A stretch of 64,000 bases of DNA from contig NZ_VKKG01000001.1 in NCBI RefSeq assembly GCF_007197885.1, forward strand, positions 248,001 through 312,000, given 5' to 3'. Each line of letters opens with the position of its first letter. Position 1 is the first letter of the stretch. The notes under the pieces are model-generated. The model had not been told where the DNA came from, made no database searches, and was given only the letters and a program-made list of their open reading frames with translations. Of the stretch, positions 52,774 through 62,617 are shown in pieces. The translations under genes were made by a program, and so were the position numbers. Source of the stretch: Tessaracoccus rhinocerotis. Lineage in GTDB: Bacteria > Actinomycetota > Actinomycetes > Propionibacteriales > Propionibacteriaceae.

Positions 52774-53622
52774 TCACAGTCCCAGGCGCTCGGCCCCCGT
52801 GTAGACGTTGAACCTCGGCGCACGCACGAAGCCGAGCAGCGTCATCCCGGCCGCGGCGGCCATCTCCACCGCCAGCGACGACGGCGCCGAGACCGCCACC
52901 AGTGCAGGGACCCCCGCCATCAGGGTCTTCTGGGTGAGCTCGAAGCTGGCCCTCCCCGAGACCACCAGGACGTGTCCGCGTGCGGGGAGCAGGCCCTGCA
53001 GGAGCGCCCAGCCGAGCACCTTGTCGACCGCGTTGTGCCGGCCGACGTCCTCCGCGGAACGCAGCAGTTGCCCGTCGTGGGTGAACAGTCCGGCGGCGTG
53101 CAGTCCCCCGGTGCGGTCGAATGCCCGCTGGTGCTCGCGCAGCGCCTCGGGCATGCCGACCATGACCGCCGGGTCCAGCCTCACCGCGTCGTCGGCGACG
53201 GGCCAACGGGTCTGCTGCTCGATGGCCTCGATGCTCGCCTTCCCGCAGACCCCGCACGAGGAGGTGGTGTAGAAGTTTCTGGTGGGGTCCACCAACGGTG
53301 CCGGCACGCCGGGTGCGAGCGCGACGTCGAGCACGTTGTAGGTGTTCTGCGGCACGCCGGTCTCGTCGGCCACCACGGACCCGGCACAGTAGCGGGCGGT
53401 CACGACGTCGTCCGGGGAGCCGATCACGCCCTCGCTGAGCAGGAACCCGTGCGCCAGGTGGACGTCGTCGCCCGGCGTTCGCATGGTCACGGCCAGTGGC
53501 GCGCCGTTGAGCCTCACCTCGAGGGGTTCCTCGGCGATCAGCACGTCCGGGCGTCGCGTCGCCTCCACGCTCTCGCCGACCACCACCCGCGTCACAGGGC
53601 GCGGGACCGTCAGGCGTCCCAC
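52774..53622 (-). CDS. fdhD: Formate dehydrogenase accessory sulfurtransferase FdhD
   Basis: Transfers sulfur to the molybdenum cofactor of formate dehydrogenase-type enzymes, 282 residues. The key motif TTSSCGVCGKAS (near residue 120) holds the two catalytic cysteines, and EDVGRHNAVDKVLGWAL is the second signature. GAGGAGG lies before the GTG at 53622, which starts one base after the stop codon of the molybdoenzyme gene. This places the maturase and its probable client in one unit. Confidence 0.94.
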   Translation of the reverse strand: MGRLTVPRPVTRVVVGESVEATRRPDVLIAEEPLEVRLNGAPLAVTMRTPGDDVHLAHGFLLSEGVIGSPDDVVTARYCAGSVVADETGVPQNTYNVLDVALAPGVPAPLVDPTRNFYTTSSCGVCGKASIEAIEQQTRWPVADDAVRLDPAVMVGMPEALREHQRAFDRTGGLHAAGLFTHDGQLLRSAEDVGRHNAVDKVLGWALLQGLLPARGHVLVVSGRASFELTQKTLMAGVPALVAVSAPSSLAVEMAAAAGMTLLGFVRAPRFNVYTGAERLGL

Positions 53623-55833
53623 TCAGGCCTCCTCGCGCTCGAGGCGGACGATGACGGACTTCGAGGTGGGTGTGCCCGAGGTGTCGGCCACCGAGTCGAG
53701 GGGCACCAGGACGTTGGTCTCCGGGAAGTAGGCGGCCGCGCAACCCCGGGCCGTGTCGTAGGACACGACGCGGAAGCCAGGTGCTCGCCGCTCCCCGGAC
53801 TCGTGCACGGAGACCAGCGTGACGTGCTCGCCGTCGGAGATGCCCAGCTGGGCCAGGTCGGCGGGGTTGACGAACACGACGCGCCGTCCGCCCTTGATGC
53901 CGCGGTAGCGGTCGTCGAGGCCGTAGACGGTGGTGTTGTACTGGTCGTGGCTGCGGACCGTCTGCAGGATCAGGTGGCCCGGCGGCGGGCGCAGCACCGT
54001 GAGGGGGTTCACCGTGAAGTGGGCCCGGCCCGAGGCGGTGGTGAAGCGACGTTCGCGGGGCCCGTTGGGCAGCGCGAAGCCGCCCGGGTCCTGGATCCTG
54101 CGGTTGTAGTCCTCGAAACCGGGGATGACCTGCTCGATCCTGTCCCTGATGACGCTGTAGTCGTCCCGGAACTGGTCCCAGTACGGGTCGCCCAGGACAC
54201 GCCTGCCGAGCTCGGTGACGATCGCCACTTCGGACAGCACGCCGTCGAAGCTGCCGCGCCCGCGGGAGGCGTGCACCATGCCCATGGAGTCCTCGACGGT
54301 GACGGCCTGGGGTCCAGTCGCCTGCAGGTCGGCGTCGGTACGGCCGAGCGTCGGCAGGATGAGCGCCTCCTCGCCGGTGAAGGCGTGTGACCCGTTGAGC
54401 TTGGTGGAGACCTGGACGGTGAGGTCGACGTTGGCGAGGGCCTCCTCTGTGACGACCGAGTCGGGCGTGGCGCGCACGAAGTTGCCGCCCATCCCCATGA
54501 AGAACTTGACGCGGCCGTCGCGCATGGCGCGGATGGCCTCGACGACGTCGTAGCCGTGTTCCTGCGGCGCCTCGAACCCGAACGCCTCCGAGAGGCTGTC
54601 GAGGAATTCCCGGGGCGGCTTCTCGTAGATGCCGACGGTGCGGTCACCCTGGACGTTCGAGTGGCCGCGCACCGGGCAGGCCCCGGCGCCGGGGCGGCCC
54701 ATGTTGCCGCGCAACAGGAGGAAGTTGATGATCTCCTTGATGGTGGGAACCGAGTTCTTGTGCTGGGTCAGCCCCATGGCCCAGCACACGATCGCGGAGT
54801 TCGACTCGCACACCATGTCCGCCACCCGCTCGATCTGGCTCCAAGGCATCCCGGTGGCGAACTCGGTCTCGGCCCGGTCCACGGCCAGGGCGGCGACGTA
54901 GTCGTCGAAGCCGGCGCAGTACCGCTCGATGAAGTCGTGGTCGACGGCATCACGGTCGATGAGGATCCGGTTGAGCGCCCGGAACAGGGCGAGGTCCCCG
55001 TTGACGCGGATCTGGCAGTATTCGTCGGCCAGTGGCACCCCTCCGGTCACGGCACCCAGGTTCTGTGGGTTCTTGAAGTTGATCAGCCCGGCCTCGGGCA
55101 GCGGGTTGATGGCGATGATCCGGCCGCCGTTGGCCTTCTGCTTCTCCAGTGCGATGAGCATGCGGGGATGGTTCGTGCCGGGGTTCTGGCCGTTGATCAG
55201 CAGTAGGTCGGTGGTCTCGACGTCGGTGAGGGTGACGGTGCCCTTGCCGATGCCGATGGTCTCGGTGAGGGCGCTGCCGGAGGACTCGTGGCACATGTTC
55301 GAACAGTCGGGCAGGTTGTTGGTGCCCAGGCGCCGCACGAGGAGCTGGTAGACGAAGGCCGCCTCGTTGCTGGTGCGGCCGGAGGTGTAGAAGACGGCCT
55401 CGTCGGGTGCCACCGACTTCAGCTTCTCGGCGATCAGGTCCAGGGCGAACTCCCAGGTGACCGGCTCGTAGGTGGCCGACCCGCGCCTCAGGTACATCGG
55501 CGTCGTGAGCCGCCCCTGGCGGCCCAGCCAGTGGTCGCTCCGGCCACGCAGGTCCGCGATGGGGTGCTCCGCGAAGAAGTCGGGGCCGCAGCGTCGGTGT
55601 GTGGCCTCCTCGGCGACGGCCTTGGCGCCGTTCTCGCAGAACTCGGCGACGTGGCGGTGCTCGGGGTCGGGGTCGGGCCAGGCACAGCCGGGGCAGTCGA
55701 ACCCGTCGGTCTGGTTCACCTTCAACAGGGGCAACAGGGCCCTGTCGCGCGCCGCGAAACCCAACGCGTGCAGCACTCCCGGGATGCCTGCGGCGCTCGT
55801 CTTCGCCGGGCCAACCCTCAGCTTGTCCTCCAT
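53623..55833 (-). CDS. FdhF/YdeP family molybdopterin oxidoreductase
   Basis: A 736-residue molybdenum bis-MGD enzyme of the FdhF/YdeP family. The early block FDCPGCAWPDP is typical of YdeP-type proteins. The molybdenum domain shows FYTSGRTSNEAAFVYQLLVRRLGTNNLPDCSNMCHESSG (key words TSGRTSNEA and CSNMCHESS), where Cys probably ligates the metal; no selenocysteine codon is needed. VDLTVQVSTKLNGSH and the C-terminal LQTVRSHDQYNTTVYG complete the family pattern. It lies alone with fdhD, without iron-sulfur or membrane subunits, so electron partners must be elsewhere. The ATG at 55833 is inferred from the family start. Confidence 0.9.
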   Translation of the reverse strand: MEDKLRVGPAKTSAAGIPGVLHALGFAARDRALLPLLKVNQTDGFDCPGCAWPDPDPEHRHVAEFCENGAKAVAEEATHRRCGPDFFAEHPIADLRGRSDHWLGRQGRLTTPMYLRRGSATYEPVTWEFALDLIAEKLKSVAPDEAVFYTSGRTSNEAAFVYQLLVRRLGTNNLPDCSNMCHESSGSALTETIGIGKGTVTLTDVETTDLLLINGQNPGTNHPRMLIALEKQKANGGRIIAINPLPEAGLINFKNPQNLGAVTGGVPLADEYCQIRVNGDLALFRALNRILIDRDAVDHDFIERYCAGFDDYVAALAVDRAETEFATGMPWSQIERVADMVCESNSAIVCWAMGLTQHKNSVPTIKEIINFLLLRGNMGRPGAGACPVRGHSNVQGDRTVGIYEKPPREFLDSLSEAFGFEAPQEHGYDVVEAIRAMRDGRVKFFMGMGGNFVRATPDSVVTEEALANVDLTVQVSTKLNGSHAFTGEEALILPTLGRTDADLQATGPQAVTVEDSMGMVHASRGRGSFDGVLSEVAIVTELGRRVLGDPYWDQFRDDYSVIRDRIEQVIPGFEDYNRRIQDPGGFALPNGPRERRFTTASGRAHFTVNPLTVLRPPPGHLILQTVRSHDQYNTTVYGLDDRYRGIKGGRRVVFVNPADLAQLGISDGEHVTLVSVHESGERRAPGFRVVSYDTARGCAAAYFPETNVLVPLDSVADTSGTPTSKSVIVRLEREEA

Positions 55834-55843
55834 GGCGGGAAGG

Positions 55844-56188
55844 CTACCCGCTGGAGGCCGCGATGTCTGGCCTGGCGAGTTCCACGTCGAGCACCTGGAA
55901 CTCGGCAGGCCGGAGGGCGGAGAACTCGCCGACGACGTGGACCCGCCCCGCCTCGACGTCGGCCTCCGACGTGGTCTCGACGTCACAGCTGACGAAGTAG
56001 GCCTCGTTCGGTCGGCTCCCCTGGAAGGCGCCGGCGCGGAAGAGTTCGTGCAGGAACTGCGCGGCGGCATCGGCGATCCACGGCGGCGGGTCAAGCAGCA
56101 GGATGGCCCGCCGGTCCGTCGCCGACCCGGTCCACGAACGCCGCCACCCCCCGTCGGGGCCTGCCGGATCATGCCTCCATTCAACGCC
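55844..56188 (-). pseudogene. Remnant of a phage-type contractile tail sheath gene
   Basis: The minus strand between 56188 and the TAG at 55846-55844 is open for 114 codons but has no usable start codon. The second half reads FLHELFRAGAFQGSRPNEAYFV, then SCDVETTSEADVEAGRVHVV and GEFSALRPAEFQVLDVELA (quoted in pieces). This matches the C-terminus of tail sheath proteins of phages and contractile injection systems, where the A-Y/F-F-V-x-C-D and K/R-P-A-E-F words are diagnostic. The first half contains DRRAILLLDPPP, which also fits the family, but the large middle is missing. It is thus an internally deleted relic. No other tail gene is seen. Confidence 0.5.
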
Positions 56189-56214
56189 TCATGGACCACC
56201 GGTTTGGCCAGAGG

Positions 56215-57090
56215 TCAATCGTTGCCGCTGGCCGGGGGCGGGCCCAACTGCTCCACCGCGTCGAAGAAGTCATCCGGGACCTGGGTGGCCAACAGCTGCC
56301 CGAGCTGCTCGAGGCGCTGGAGCGTGGAGACACCGACGACGGTGGTGTCCACGAGCTCGCTGCGGGTCGAGAACCGGACGGCCGCGGCGGCGAGGTCCAC
56401 CCCCATCCGGTCCGCCAGGTCGCGCACCCGCTGGAGGTGGGCCGCGAACTCCGCCGGCATCTCTCGGTAGCCGTAGCTGGCCTGGCCGTTGGCGAGGGTG
56501 CCGCCGCCGAACGGCGCGGCGTTGAACACGGTCATCCCCAACTCCCGGGCGCGACGGAAGGTGGGCTCTGCCATTCGATCAACGAGGGTGAAGCGGTTGT
56601 GGCTGAGCACGGCGTCGAACAAACCGGTGTTGACGTACTGGTCGGTCTGGGCGATGGGGCCGGTGGCGATGCCGATGGCGCCGATCACTCCCTCCTCTCG
56701 CAGCCGCACCAGCGCCGGCACGCCGCCGTCGGGCGCCATTGACTCCTCGAAGGTGACGCTGAAGGGGTCGTGGAAGAAGTAGATGGGCAGGCGCTGGAGA
56801 CCGAGCCGCTCCAGTGACTCCTCCAGCGAGCGTCGAACCCGGTCCCCGTCGAAGACGCCCTCGTCGGTCCGGTCTGCCTTGGAGTAGACGAGCTTGCCCT
56901 CGGGCAGGCCGCCGACGCGACGGATCGCCTCTCCGAGGAGCTGCTCGCTGCGCCCGTCCGCGTAGTTGTTGCTCGTGTCGACGTTGCCGAGCGGGGACGC
57001 CAGGAGAGCGTCGGCAAGGGCCGCGGCGTCGTCGCGTTTGCCGAGGTGGGACGCACCCAGGGTGATCGGCGTGGTGGCTACGGGTTGCAT
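56215..57090 (-). CDS. Aldo/keto reductase
   Basis: An NAD(P)-dependent oxidoreductase with TIM-barrel fold, 291 residues. The catalytic set is seen as NVDTSNNYADG (Asp, Tyr), VYSKADR (Lys) and IYFFHDPF (His). The subfamily resembles the D-threo-aldose (L-fucose) dehydrogenases: SHLGKRDDAAALADALL and VGVSTLQRLEQLGQLL. Start ATG at 57090. Possibly converts an aldose to its lactone, but the substrate is not known. Confidence 0.88.
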   Translation of the reverse strand: MQPVATTPITLGASHLGKRDDAAALADALLASPLGNVDTSNNYADGRSEQLLGEAIRRVGGLPEGKLVYSKADRTDEGVFDGDRVRRSLEESLERLGLQRLPIYFFHDPFSVTFEESMAPDGGVPALVRLREEGVIGAIGIATGPIAQTDQYVNTGLFDAVLSHNRFTLVDRMAEPTFRRARELGMTVFNAAPFGGGTLANGQASYGYREMPAEFAAHLQRVRDLADRMGVDLAAAAVRFSTRSELVDTTVVGVSTLQRLEQLGQLLATQVPDDFFDAVEQLGPPPASGND

Positions 57091-57207
57091 GTGTCCTTCC
57101 GGGTGGATCAGCAGGGCTTGGGCGTGGCGACGCTGCCGCCGGGTCGCTGCCGCAACCCTATCGCCGCGGGAGTGCTGCCGGACGGTGGTGCGGCAGCGGG
57201 CCGAGGT

Positions 57208-58305
57208 TCACCGCAGCAGCGGCCAGAACTCCTCGAAGGCCTCGGCGGTGCCGGGCGCCTCGAAGGACTGCGCCGTGAACAGTGCCGCTGACTTCCCCGT
57301 GAGCGGGTTGGTGTAGCCGATGGTCCCCAGACCGCCGGCCCAGCCGATCGAGCCGTCGGGCCGGACCTCCACGTGGAACCCGTAACCGCAACCGGTCTCG
57401 AGCAGACCCGCCGCGGTCTCGCGTTGCCCGGCGGTGAGCTGGTCGCTGCCCAGCTGGATCACCGAGCCCCGGCTCAGCACCGGGGCGCCGTGCGACAGCG
57501 CTGACAGGAACCGCAGGTAGTCGCGCACCGTCGAGACGAGTCCGCAGGCGAGGGACTCGAACCGCGGTGCGGTCCGGAAGACGTCGTCGGGCAGGTTCAG
57601 GGCCTCGAGATTCCCGTCGGCGTCGGCACCGTAGCTGGTCGGCATCCGCGCCGGGTCACCGATGAAACCGGTCTCGGACATCCCGAGCGGACCGAGGACG
57701 TACTCGTCGAGGAGTTCCGAGACTGGCCGACCGGTGGCGCGCGCGAGGAGGACCCCAATCACGTCGCTGCTGTTGTGGTAGCGCCAGTGCCGCCCCGGCT
57801 GGTCAGCCAGCGGCAGCTCGCCGAGCCTGCGCAGGTACTCGTCGTGGCTCATCGGCGGCGGGTAGGGGCCGGGCGAGATCCGTCGCTCGTCCATCGCGGC
57901 GGACAGCGGGCCGTTCTCGTTGATCCAGCCGAACCCGGGCGTCATCGTGAGCAGGTGGCGAAGGGTTATGGGCCGCTCGGCCGTCACCACCTCGTCGAGC
58001 GGTCCGTCGGGGCGCGTCAGGACGCTGGGATGTGCGAGTTCGGGGAGGTGTTCGTCGACGGGTGCGTCCAGCGCGAGCACTCCGAGCTCGACCAGCCGCA
58101 TCGCCAGCACGCCGCCGATGGGCTTGGTGTTGGAGCTGAGGGGGAACTGGGCGTCCTCGCCCATCGCCGGGCCGCCCAGTGCCGACGCGCCCCCGGCGAC
58201 GACGCGGGTCCGGCCATCCGCTGCGAGCCCGAGGACGTAGCCGACCACCCTGCCCTCGGCGACGAGTCGGTCGAGGGCTGCTGCGACTTGCTCGATTCCG
58301 GTCAT
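57208..58305 (-). CDS. Serine hydrolase of the beta-lactamase/class C family
   Basis: A 365-residue penicillin-binding-protein-like hydrolase without a signal peptide. The active-site Ser-x-x-Lys is SSNTKP (near residue 57), the Tyr-x-Asn motif is RYHNSSD, and the third motif is probably GWAGG. This family includes esterases and D-aminopeptidases as well as beta-lactamases; lack of export makes a true beta-lactamase unlikely. The ATG at 58305 is taken as the start; an upstream start at 58335 adds ten residues. Substrate unknown. Confidence 0.85.
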   Translation of the reverse strand: MTGIEQVAAALDRLVAEGRVVGYVLGLAADGRTRVVAGGASALGGPAMGEDAQFPLSSNTKPIGGVLAMRLVELGVLALDAPVDEHLPELAHPSVLTRPDGPLDEVVTAERPITLRHLLTMTPGFGWINENGPLSAAMDERRISPGPYPPPMSHDEYLRRLGELPLADQPGRHWRYHNSSDVIGVLLARATGRPVSELLDEYVLGPLGMSETGFIGDPARMPTSYGADADGNLEALNLPDDVFRTAPRFESLACGLVSTVRDYLRFLSALSHGAPVLSRGSVIQLGSDQLTAGQRETAAGLLETGCGYGFHVEVRPDGSIGWAGGLGTIGYTNPLTGKSAALFTAQSFEAPGTAEAFEEFWPLLR

Positions 58306-58386
58306 GGCTCCAACCCTATGGGCAGGTGGTCGCAACCACGGGTGACTGCCGCCACGTCGCGCGCGCAGGTGGCGGCGCGGCAGGTC

Positions 58387-60048
<1,662 letters not shown>

Positions 60049-60102
60049 CCCCTCATTCTCCCATCCTCCGGCCGTGAACCTGCTCCCACGTAGCCTTGGA
60101 CG

Positions 60103-60321
60103 ATGAGCACAGGACACGACAGCGAGAAGCACGAGAGCAACAAGAACACCGCATTCCTGCCGTTGGGGATCACCTTCCTCGCCGTCGGGACGAGCATGGC
60201 CCTGACCCAGGACAGCTGGGTCATCGGGTTGCCCTTCCTCGCGGTCGGCGCCACATTCCTCGTGCTCGCGCTGCAGAAGCGTGGCCAGGGCAACGACGAG
60301 CCGCTCGGAGACGGCAGCTGA
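60103..60321 (+). CDS. Small two-segment membrane protein
   Basis: A 72-residue protein with a hydrophilic start (STGHDSEKHESNKN), two short hydrophobic segments (FLPLGITFLAVGTSMAL and VIGLPFLAVGATFLVLAL) and a charged tail. I do not recognise the family. It is followed after two bases by the YdeI-type gene, so the three plus-strand genes here may form an operon. Confidence 0.7.
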   Translation: MSTGHDSEKHESNKNTAFLPLGITFLAVGTSMALTQDSWVIGLPFLAVGATFLVLALQKRGQGNDEPLGDGS

Positions 60322-60323
60322 AC

Positions 60324-60902
60324 ATGACGGAATCCAGCGAGCCGGAACTGCTCGTCGTCACGGACAGCGCCGCCTGGCGAGTCTGGCTCGACGAGAACGA
60401 GGACGCCTCCGACGGCGAGTGGCTGCTGCTCGCGAAGAAGGGAACCACCTCCCCGACTTCTCTCACCTACGCGCAGGCCCTCCAGGAGGCGCTCTGCAGC
60501 GGCTGGATCGACGGCCAGTCCAACAGGATCGACGACGCCACCTACCGGCAGCGCTTCACACCGCGCCGCACGCGCTCCCTGTGGTCCCTGCGCAACATCG
60601 ACCACGCCGAGCGCCTGGTGCGCGAGGGCCGGATGCGGCCGCGCGGGCACTCCGAGATCGAACGGGCCAAGTCCGACGGCCGCTGGGAGCGCGCATACCC
60701 CGGGCAGGCAGACGCCGTGGCCCCCGAGGACCTGACAGCCGCGCTCGAGGCCGTGCCCGCGGCGCGCGAGCGGTTCGGGGCACTTACGCGACAGGAGCGC
60801 TTCGCCGTGCTCCACCAGGTCCTGACGGCACCCAACGACGCGACGCGGGCGCGCCGGATCGCCAAGTGGGTCAAGAAGCTCTCACAGGAGGAACAACCAT
60901 GA
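60324..60902 (+). CDS. YdeI/OmpD-associated family protein
   Basis: A 192-residue protein of the YdeI family, linked in some bacteria to bacteriocin or peptide protection. Signatures are WLDENEDASDGEWLLLAKKG, LTYAQALQEALCSGWIDGQ and RFTPRRTRSLWSLRNIDHAERL near residues 75-95. The C-terminal helix ends RRIAKWVKKLSQEEQP, as is usual. The ATG at 60324 follows the previous stop closely and its own stop overlaps the cinA start as ATGA. Biochemical role unknown. Confidence 0.85.
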   Translation: MTESSEPELLVVTDSAAWRVWLDENEDASDGEWLLLAKKGTTSPTSLTYAQALQEALCSGWIDGQSNRIDDATYRQRFTPRRTRSLWSLRNIDHAERLVREGRMRPRGHSEIERAKSDGRWERAYPGQADAVAPEDLTAALEAVPAARERFGALTRQERFAVLHQVLTAPNDATRARRIAKWVKKLSQEEQP

Positions 60903-61369
60903 ACGACAGCTCCGAACACGCCAGGAAGCACGCCGCCGGGATCGCCCGGCTGGCGATGGCCAAGGGCCTCACCATCGGTGCGGCCGAGTCACTGACCTCG
61001 GGCGCGATCGCCTCGGCCCTGGGAGAGGCCGAGGAGGCCTCCTCCTGGTTCCGCGGCGCCGTGGTGGCCTACTCCTCGCAGGTGAAGTTCGACGTGCTCG
61101 GCGTCGCGCCCGGTCCCGTGGTCACGGCGGAGTGCGCCGCGCAGATGGCTCGCGGAGCGCGAGAACTGCTTGGAGCGGACTGGGCCGTCGCGGTGACGGG
61201 CGCGGGCGGACCGGGCACCGAGGAGGGGCAACCCCCGGGGACGGTCTACTTCGCGGTGGCGGGACCCGATGGGGCACAGGTGCAGCACCGGCTCCTCCAC
61301 GGCGATCCGGGCGATGTCGTCGTCGAGACCGTGGAGCGGGCGCTGGAGATGCTGCTGGGCGAGTTGTAG
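60899..61369 (+). CDS. pncC: CinA family nicotinamide-nucleotide amidohydrolase
   Basis: A 156-residue protein made of only the CinA C-terminal domain, which deamidates NMN to nicotinate mononucleotide in the salvage of pyridine nucleotides. Key blocks are LTIGAAESLTSGAIASALG (active-site Ser) and SSWFRGAVVAYSSQVKFDVLGV, and the loop VAVTGAGGPGTEEGQPPGTVY. AGGAGG lies before the ATG. The N-terminal MoCF-like domain of full-length CinA is absent, as in PncC of E. coli. It is the last gene of a three-gene set. Confidence 0.9.
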   Translation: MNDSSEHARKHAAGIARLAMAKGLTIGAAESLTSGAIASALGEAEEASSWFRGAVVAYSSQVKFDVLGVAPGPVVTAECAAQMARGARELLGADWAVAVTGAGGPGTEEGQPPGTVYFAVAGPDGAQVQHRLLHGDPGDVVVETVERALEMLLGEL

Positions 61370-61405
61370 GGCCCACAACCCGCCCACTGCGTCGACGCGG
61401 CGTCG

Positions 61406-61573
61406 CTAGAGCAGGTCGGGTGTCTTCGGCGACTCGGGCGAGTCCGGGGAATCGGGGCTCGGCGGGGAGTCCGGTAGGTCTGCAGGGCCGGGGTTGCCCG
61501 GTTCCACTGGAACATCAGGCGGTACGGGATTGCCCGGGGTGGCTTCCGTGTGGCCCGTCGGGTGCTGCGTCAT
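61406..61573 (-). CDS. Short proline-rich acidic protein
   Basis: A 55-residue frame from ATG 61573 to TAG at 61406, with AGGAGG seven bases before the start. It begins MTQHPTGHTEATPGNPVPP and is composed largely of Pro, Asp, Ser and Glu, ending in PDSPPSPDSPDSPESPKTPD-type repeats. There is no signal peptide or hydrophobic part, so it should be cytoplasmic and disordered. The good ribosome binding site and biased composition argue for a real gene, though I know no family. It diverges from the YciF-like gene, with 224 bases between them that hold no other feature I can support. Confidence 0.6.
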   Translation of the reverse strand: MTQHPTGHTEATPGNPVPPDVPVEPGNPGPADLPDSPPSPDSPDSPESPKTPDLL

Positions 61574-61797
61574 GGCTTGCCTCCTGGCTGTAGGGCCCCG
61601 GGCCAGGACGACTTCGTCGCCGGCCCGGTTGCGCTCGGTGGAACCACCGTACTCCCGTGGGTGGACCGAGGTGCGGCTTCCGGTGGTTTCCTCCGGTCGC
61701 CGGACAGTTGATTCCGCCTCCCCGTGATCTCCTGGGGGCGTAGCGTCGGATCAGGCGCCGATACCCGGCGCGCACGACACCGAAGGGCGGTTACAAG

Positions 61798-62304
61798 ATG
61801 GCTGACAAAGGCCTGGAACACCTGTTTTTCGACACCCTGCGCGACATTCACTACGCGGAGAAGCACATCCTGAAGACGCTCCCCCAGCTTGAGTCCAACG
61901 CTGCCTCCGACGAGTTGAAGGCCGCCTTCAGGACACACACCAAGGAGACCGAGGGCCAGATCCAACGGCTCGAGAAGGTCTTCGCACTGATCGGCCGCCC
62001 GGCGACGTCGAAGCGCTGCGAGGCCATCGACGGCATCCTCGCGGAGGGTGACGGCGTCCTGGAGGACTACAAGGGCACCACTGCACTGGACGCCGGTCTG
62101 ATCTCGTCGGCCCAGGCGGTGGAGCACTACGAGATCACCCGCTACGGCACCCTGCGCCGGTGGGCGAAGATGCTCACCATCGGCGACGCCTACGACCTCC
62201 TCACCGAGAGTCTCGAGGAGGAGAGCCGCACCGACGAACTCCTCACCAAGATCGCGGACGCCGAGGCGAACGCGCGCGCCGCGAAGGTCCCCAAGGAGGA
62301 CTGA
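61798..62304 (+). CDS. YciF/YciE-type ferritin-like protein (DUF892)
   Basis: A 168-residue four-helix bundle of the DUF892 (YciE/YciF) family, ferritin-like proteins expressed in stress and stationary phase. Blocks are FFDTLRDIHYAEKHILKTLPQL near residue 10, with the Glu and His that would bind a di-iron centre, and a second pair SSAQAVEHYEITRYGTLRRWA near residue 100. AAGGGCG lies before the ATG. Known family members are induced by osmotic or oxidative stress; the biochemical role is not settled. Confidence 0.9.
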   Translation: MADKGLEHLFFDTLRDIHYAEKHILKTLPQLESNAASDELKAAFRTHTKETEGQIQRLEKVFALIGRPATSKRCEAIDGILAEGDGVLEDYKGTTALDAGLISSAQAVEHYEITRYGTLRRWAKMLTIGDAYDLLTESLEEESRTDELLTKIADAEANARAAKVPKED

Positions 62305-62316
62305 GGTCGCCGATCC

Positions 62317-62351
62317 GTCGCCCCGGGCCGTCCCGCACGGTCCGGGGCGAC
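62317..62351 (+). terminator. Terminator of the DUF892 gene
   Basis: GTCGCCCCGG (62317-62326) pairs with CCGGGGCGAC (62342-62351), with an inner CCGT/ACGG stem, making a 14-bp interrupted hairpin. No T-run, as usual in GC-rich genomes. Confidence 0.7.
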
Positions 62352-62378
62352 GCGGTTCCCATCGAGTCCCGGTAAAGT

Positions 62379-62617
62379 ACTCCCCATGCCCCCGTCCCCG
62401 GCCTACCGGCGTCCTGCACGCGCACTGGTCTGTGCTGCGACGGTGCGGCCGTTCCTGAGCACGGGACGCCACCCGGGGACCAACGGCTGGGACAGCTCCT
62501 GGGGGACCAACGCCCACGGCGAGATCGCAGGATGTCCACCGCCGGCACGCTGAGACGCATCCGCTCCACCGCGGGTGCACGTCCACCCTGTCGACCCGCC
62601 CATTGAGAGCAACGCAC
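62379..62617 (+). promoter_or_regulatory. Long structured leader before nhaA, candidate cation-sensing RNA
   Basis: A -10-like TAAAGT at 62373-62378 would give a leader of about 230 bases before the nhaA ATG, with no gene in it. GGCGTCC (62408-62414) pairs with GGACGCC (62464-62470), enclosing two small hairpins (GCAC...GTGC and ACGG...CCGT). Two copies of GGGGACCAACG follow (62475-62485 and 62502-62512), then GC-rich segments up to GAGAGC. Long leaders before nhaA include the known lithium/sodium riboswitch classes (nhaA-I and nhaA-II motifs). I cannot confirm a match to either consensus. Confidence 0.45.

Noticed and set aside
55844-56188. An intact prophage or injection system at the tail-sheath-like fragment
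   Set aside because: No integrase, capsid, tube, baseplate or lysis gene is nearby; flanking genes are ordinary metabolism.
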